From Oscillospiraceae bacterium (GTDB lineage: Bacteria > Bacillota > Clostridia > Oscillospirales > Ruminococcaceae), in contig JAFYEQ010000386.1 of NCBI GenBank assembly GCA_017544185.1, positions 1 to 8,148 of the forward strand: a stretch of 8,148 nt of DNA. Reading direction: 5' to 3'. Both the position numbers and the translations under genes were made by a program. Under the pieces are notes generated by a model. The model worked only from the letters and a program-made list of their open reading frames with translations. It made no database searches and was not told the origin of the DNA. Shown here one piece after another: positions 5,626 through 8,148 of this stretch. Positions within the stretch are counted from its first letter, which is position 1. The number at the start of each line of letters is the position of its first letter.

Positions 5626-6915
5626 ATGACAGACTGCACAGACATAAAAAACGGACATCTTACCGTTGGCGGGGCTGACTGCGTAGACCTCGCAAAGGAA
5701 TATGGCACGCCGCTGTACGTGATGGATGAGAACACCATCAGGGCAGCCTGCAGAGAGTTCAAGGCATCCATGGACGAGTGCTACGGCGAGGGCAAGGGCA
5801 TGGTATGCTACGCCACCAAGGCATTTTGCTGCAAGGAGATGTGCCGCATCATGGCGGACGAGGGCATGGGCATAGATGCCGTATCGGGCGGTGAGATATA
5901 CACTGCGCTCGCTGCGGGCTTCCCTGCCGAGAGGATCGTCTTCACCAGCAACAACAAGAAGGACGAGGAGATCGCCTATGCCATAGATCGGGGCGTAGGA
6001 CGCATCACCTGCGACAACATCGAGGAGCTCTACCGCATATCCGCCATCGCTAACGGCAAGGGCAAGACCGTCCGCGTGGTACTGCGTCTGAAGCCGGGCG
6101 TGGAGGCTCACACCTTCGAGGCTGTCATGACGGGCAAGATCGACTCCAAGTTCGGCTTTGCCATAGAGACGGGCGAGGCTCTCCGTGCAGCCAAGGAAGT
6201 GGCAGGGCTCCCCGGTATAGATCTGGCGGGCGTACACTGTCACATAGGCTCTCAGATACACGAGATCGCGCCCTTCGAGAAGGCAGCTGAGGTGATGTTC
6301 GGATTCATCGCTGCGCTCCGTGATGAGGGCATAATGATACGCGACCTGTCCCTCGGCGGCGGCTTCGGCATACGCTACACTGACGCTGACAAGCCTCTCC
6401 CCTACGGTGAGTACATGAAGCACGTATCCGCAAGAGCGAAGGAATGCTGCGAGAAGCTGGGGCTCGACATGCCCTTCATGATGATCGAGCCCGGCCGCTC
6501 CATAGCAGCTCCCGCAGGCGTGACGCTGTATACCGTTGGTTCCCGCAAGACCATACCCGGTATACATACCTACATCGGCGTGGACGGCGGCATGTGCGAC
6601 AATCCCCGCTATGCGCTGTACAGATCGGAGTACACCGCTGTCATAGCCAACAAGGCAGATCAGCCCAAGGATGAGATCATCACCCTGGCAGGACGCACCT
6701 GTGAGTCGGGAGATCTGATCGGCGAGGGCATGCCCCTGCAGCACGCTGAAGCAGGCGATATCGCCGCAGTGCTGGCTACAGGCGCATACAACTACTCCAT
6801 GGCATCTCACTACAACCGCGTTCCCAATGCGGCGGTGGTCATGGTGAAGGACGGCAAGGCCCGCCTCGCTGTAAGACGCGAGACCTTCGAGGACGTAGCA
6901 CGTAACGACGTATAA
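5626..6915 (+). CDS. lysA: Diaminopimelate decarboxylase
   Basis: This PLP enzyme decarboxylates meso-2,6-diaminopimelate to L-lysine, the last step of lysine synthesis, in the cytoplasm. It is a fold-type III (alanine racemase-like) decarboxylase of 429 residues, typical for the family. An N-terminal TIM-barrel is followed by a beta-domain. Visible residues are the Schiff-base lysine K65 in YATKAF, HIGSQI (206-211), the glycine-rich phosphate-binding GGGFGIRY starting at 244, EPGRS (288-292), the substrate-binding CESGD (359-363) with the catalytic cysteine C359, and Y388 in GAYNYSM. HIGSQI and CESGD favour diaminopimelate decarboxylase over ornithine/arginine or carboxynorspermidine decarboxylases. 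The gene follows the hairpin array and precedes tmcAL by 48 bases with no strong terminator, so those two may be co-transcribed. No lysine riboswitch is visible in the 227-base gap upstream. Confidence 0.95.
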   Translation: MTDCTDIKNGHLTVGGADCVDLAKEYGTPLYVMDENTIRAACREFKASMDECYGEGKGMVCYATKAFCCKEMCRIMADEGMGIDAVSGGEIYTALAAGFPAERIVFTSNNKKDEEIAYAIDRGVGRITCDNIEELYRISAIANGKGKTVRVVLRLKPGVEAHTFEAVMTGKIDSKFGFAIETGEALRAAKEVAGLPGIDLAGVHCHIGSQIHEIAPFEKAAEVMFGFIAALRDEGIMIRDLSLGGGFGIRYTDADKPLPYGEYMKHVSARAKECCEKLGLDMPFMMIEPGRSIAAPAGVTLYTVGSRKTIPGIHTYIGVDGGMCDNPRYALYRSEYTAVIANKADQPKDEIITLAGRTCESGDLIGEGMPLQHAEAGDIAAVLATGAYNYSMASHYNRVPNAAVVMVKDGKARLAVRRETFEDVARNDV

Positions 6916-6963
6916 CACGACAGACCGTGATAAACGATATACAAGAAAGGAAACTTACACCCA

Positions 6964-8148
6964 ATGAAGACCTACGGCATCATATGCGAATACAACCCCT
7001 TCCACAACGGACATCTCTATCAGATAGAGAAGACCAAGGAGCTCACAGGAGCCGATCACATCGTAGCTATCATGAGCGGCAACTTCGTACAGAGAGGTGA
7101 GCCCGCTCTGCTCGACAAGTTCGCCCGCGCTCAGATCGCTGTACGCAACGGCGTAGATCTGGTAGTGGAGCTCCCCGTCCAGTACTCTCTGGCAAGCGCT
7201 GAGCTGTTCGCCCGCTCGGGCATACTCATGCTGGGTGCGCTGCGCTGCATCGACGGCATATCCTTCGGCGCAGAGACCGATGACATAGACGCTCTGCAGA
7301 AGTGTGCAGACGCTGTCATGGAAGTATCTACGCCCGAGAACCTGAAGCCCCTCATGGAGCAGGGCATGCCCTATCCCGCAGCTGTACAGCAGCTGGTGGC
7401 TCTCCAGTACGGCCCTGCTGTATCCGATATACTCAACTCCCCCAACAACATACTCGCTGTAGAGTACCTCAAGTCCCTGAAGCTCCTGGGTCTGGCCGAT
7501 CAGATCAAACCTCTCGCGATCAAGCGTGAGGGCGCCGCTCACGACGGCGAGGAGACCAGCGGCAGATTTGCCAGCGGCGAGAAGATCCGTCAGATGATAG
7601 ACGACGGCGAGGACTACTCCGCATTCGTGCCCGCTGATACCGTAAAGGCTGTTACGGAGTATGACGAGCACGACCTGTTGTGCTGGTTCGAGAACTTCGA
7701 GAAGGTGATACTCTACAGACTGCGCACCATGTCGCCTCAGGATCTGTTCAACACCCCCGACATAGATCAGAACCTGGCTAACCGCATCTTCCAGGCGTCC
7801 AGAGCTGCAAGGTCTCTGGAGGATCTGCTGGAGAAGATCAAGACCCGTCCCTACACCATGGCACGTATCAAGAGATGCATATTCAATGCTCTCTCCGGCA
7901 TCACCAAGGAGGATCTGCGCGTACCTCCCGTATACGGACGCATACTCGCTCTCAACGACAGAGGCACCGAGGTGCTCAGGATGGCAGGCTCCCTGCCCGA
8001 GAACAAGATGTCCATACCCTTCTCCTCCTCTATGAAGGACTTCGTGAACAAGGACAACAAGTTCTCCACCAGATCCGTGGCTCTCACCACCACCTCCAGC
8101 GATATCTACGTGCTGGGCTCCCGCGAGATCCGTCCCGCAGGCCTGGAC
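6964..8148 (+). CDS. tmcAL: tRNA(Met) cytidine acetate ligase TmcAL (YlbM family), 3' end outside window
   Basis: TmcAL makes N4-acetylcytidine at wobble position 34 of elongator tRNA(Met), using ATP and acetate through an acetyl-adenylate. It belongs to the nucleotidyltransferase/HIGH superfamily. The frame is open from ATG 6964 to the last base, giving 395 residues; B. subtilis TmcAL is about 415, so only a short C-terminal piece is missing. The start MKTYGIICEYNPFHNGHL holds the HIGH-like H14-N-G-H17. Further family motifs are IMSGNFVQRGEPAL (36-49), GVDLVVELP (63-71), SFGAET (100-105) and SPNNILAVEYLK (159-170). AAAGGA at 6946-6951 is the likely ribosome binding site, about 12 bases from ATG, which is slightly long. 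The next in-frame ATG would remove the HIGH motif, so this start is secure. It probably shares a transcript with lysA. Confidence 0.93.
   Translation, partial: MKTYGIICEYNPFHNGHLYQIEKTKELTGADHIVAIMSGNFVQRGEPALLDKFARAQIAVRNGVDLVVELPVQYSLASAELFARSGILMLGALRCIDGISFGAETDDIDALQKCADAVMEVSTPENLKPLMEQGMPYPAAVQQLVALQYGPAVSDILNSPNNILAVEYLKSLKLLGLADQIKPLAIKREGAAHDGEETSGRFASGEKIRQMIDDGEDYSAFVPADTVKAVTEYDEHDLLCWFENFEKVILYRLRTMSPQDLFNTPDIDQNLANRIFQASRAARSLEDLLEKIKTRPYTMARIKRCIFNALSGITKEDLRVPPVYGRILALNDRGTEVLRMAGSLPENKMSIPFSSSMKDFVNKDNKFSTRSVALTTTSSDIYVLGSREIRPAGLD

Overview
The window looks like a chromosomal segment of a fairly GC-rich member of the Clostridia, most likely a Ruminococcus-like member of the Oscillospiraceae. 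The grounds are the Lon-EngB gene pair and the tmcAL (ylbM) gene, both typical of Firmicutes, the extracellular InlB-repeat/Fn3-associated type of surface protein, two near-consensus housekeeping promoters with extended -10 boxes, and a strong preference for the isoleucine codon ATA despite the GC-rich context. The genus is an inference; no rRNA or other direct marker is present. All genes read on the + strand.

Layout. Positions 1-699 hold the C-terminal end of a probably extracellular repeat protein whose start lies outside the window. Positions 700-1186 hold no credible gene; they are a mosaic of short palindromes and repeats, one GC-rich hairpin, a possible terminator, and the pyrB promoter. 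Positions 1187-2263 encode aspartate carbamoyltransferase (pyrB). About 150 bases follow with a consensus promoter and a structured leader, then lon (2415-4784) and engB (4817-5398). Positions 5399-5625 contain tandem hairpin repeats and the lysA ribosome binding site. lysA (5626-6915) and tmcAL (6964 to the window end, incomplete) follow with a short gap and may be co-transcribed.

Functions. The genes are housekeeping: pyrimidine synthesis, ATP-dependent proteolysis, 50S ribosome assembly, lysine synthesis and tRNA(Met) wobble modification. They do not form one pathway. lon-engB is a recognised conserved pair; pyrB has its own promoter.

The point most worth a second look is PyrB. Its catalytic domain is followed by a C-terminal four-cysteine segment that closely resembles the zinc domain of the separate regulatory subunit PyrI, without the PyrI nucleotide-binding domain. 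Other points are a non-conservative change just after the Walker B acid pair of Lon, the tandem hairpin array between engB and lysA, the repeat mosaic before pyrB, and the structured lon leader. I see no defence system, mobile element, CRISPR array or RNA gene.
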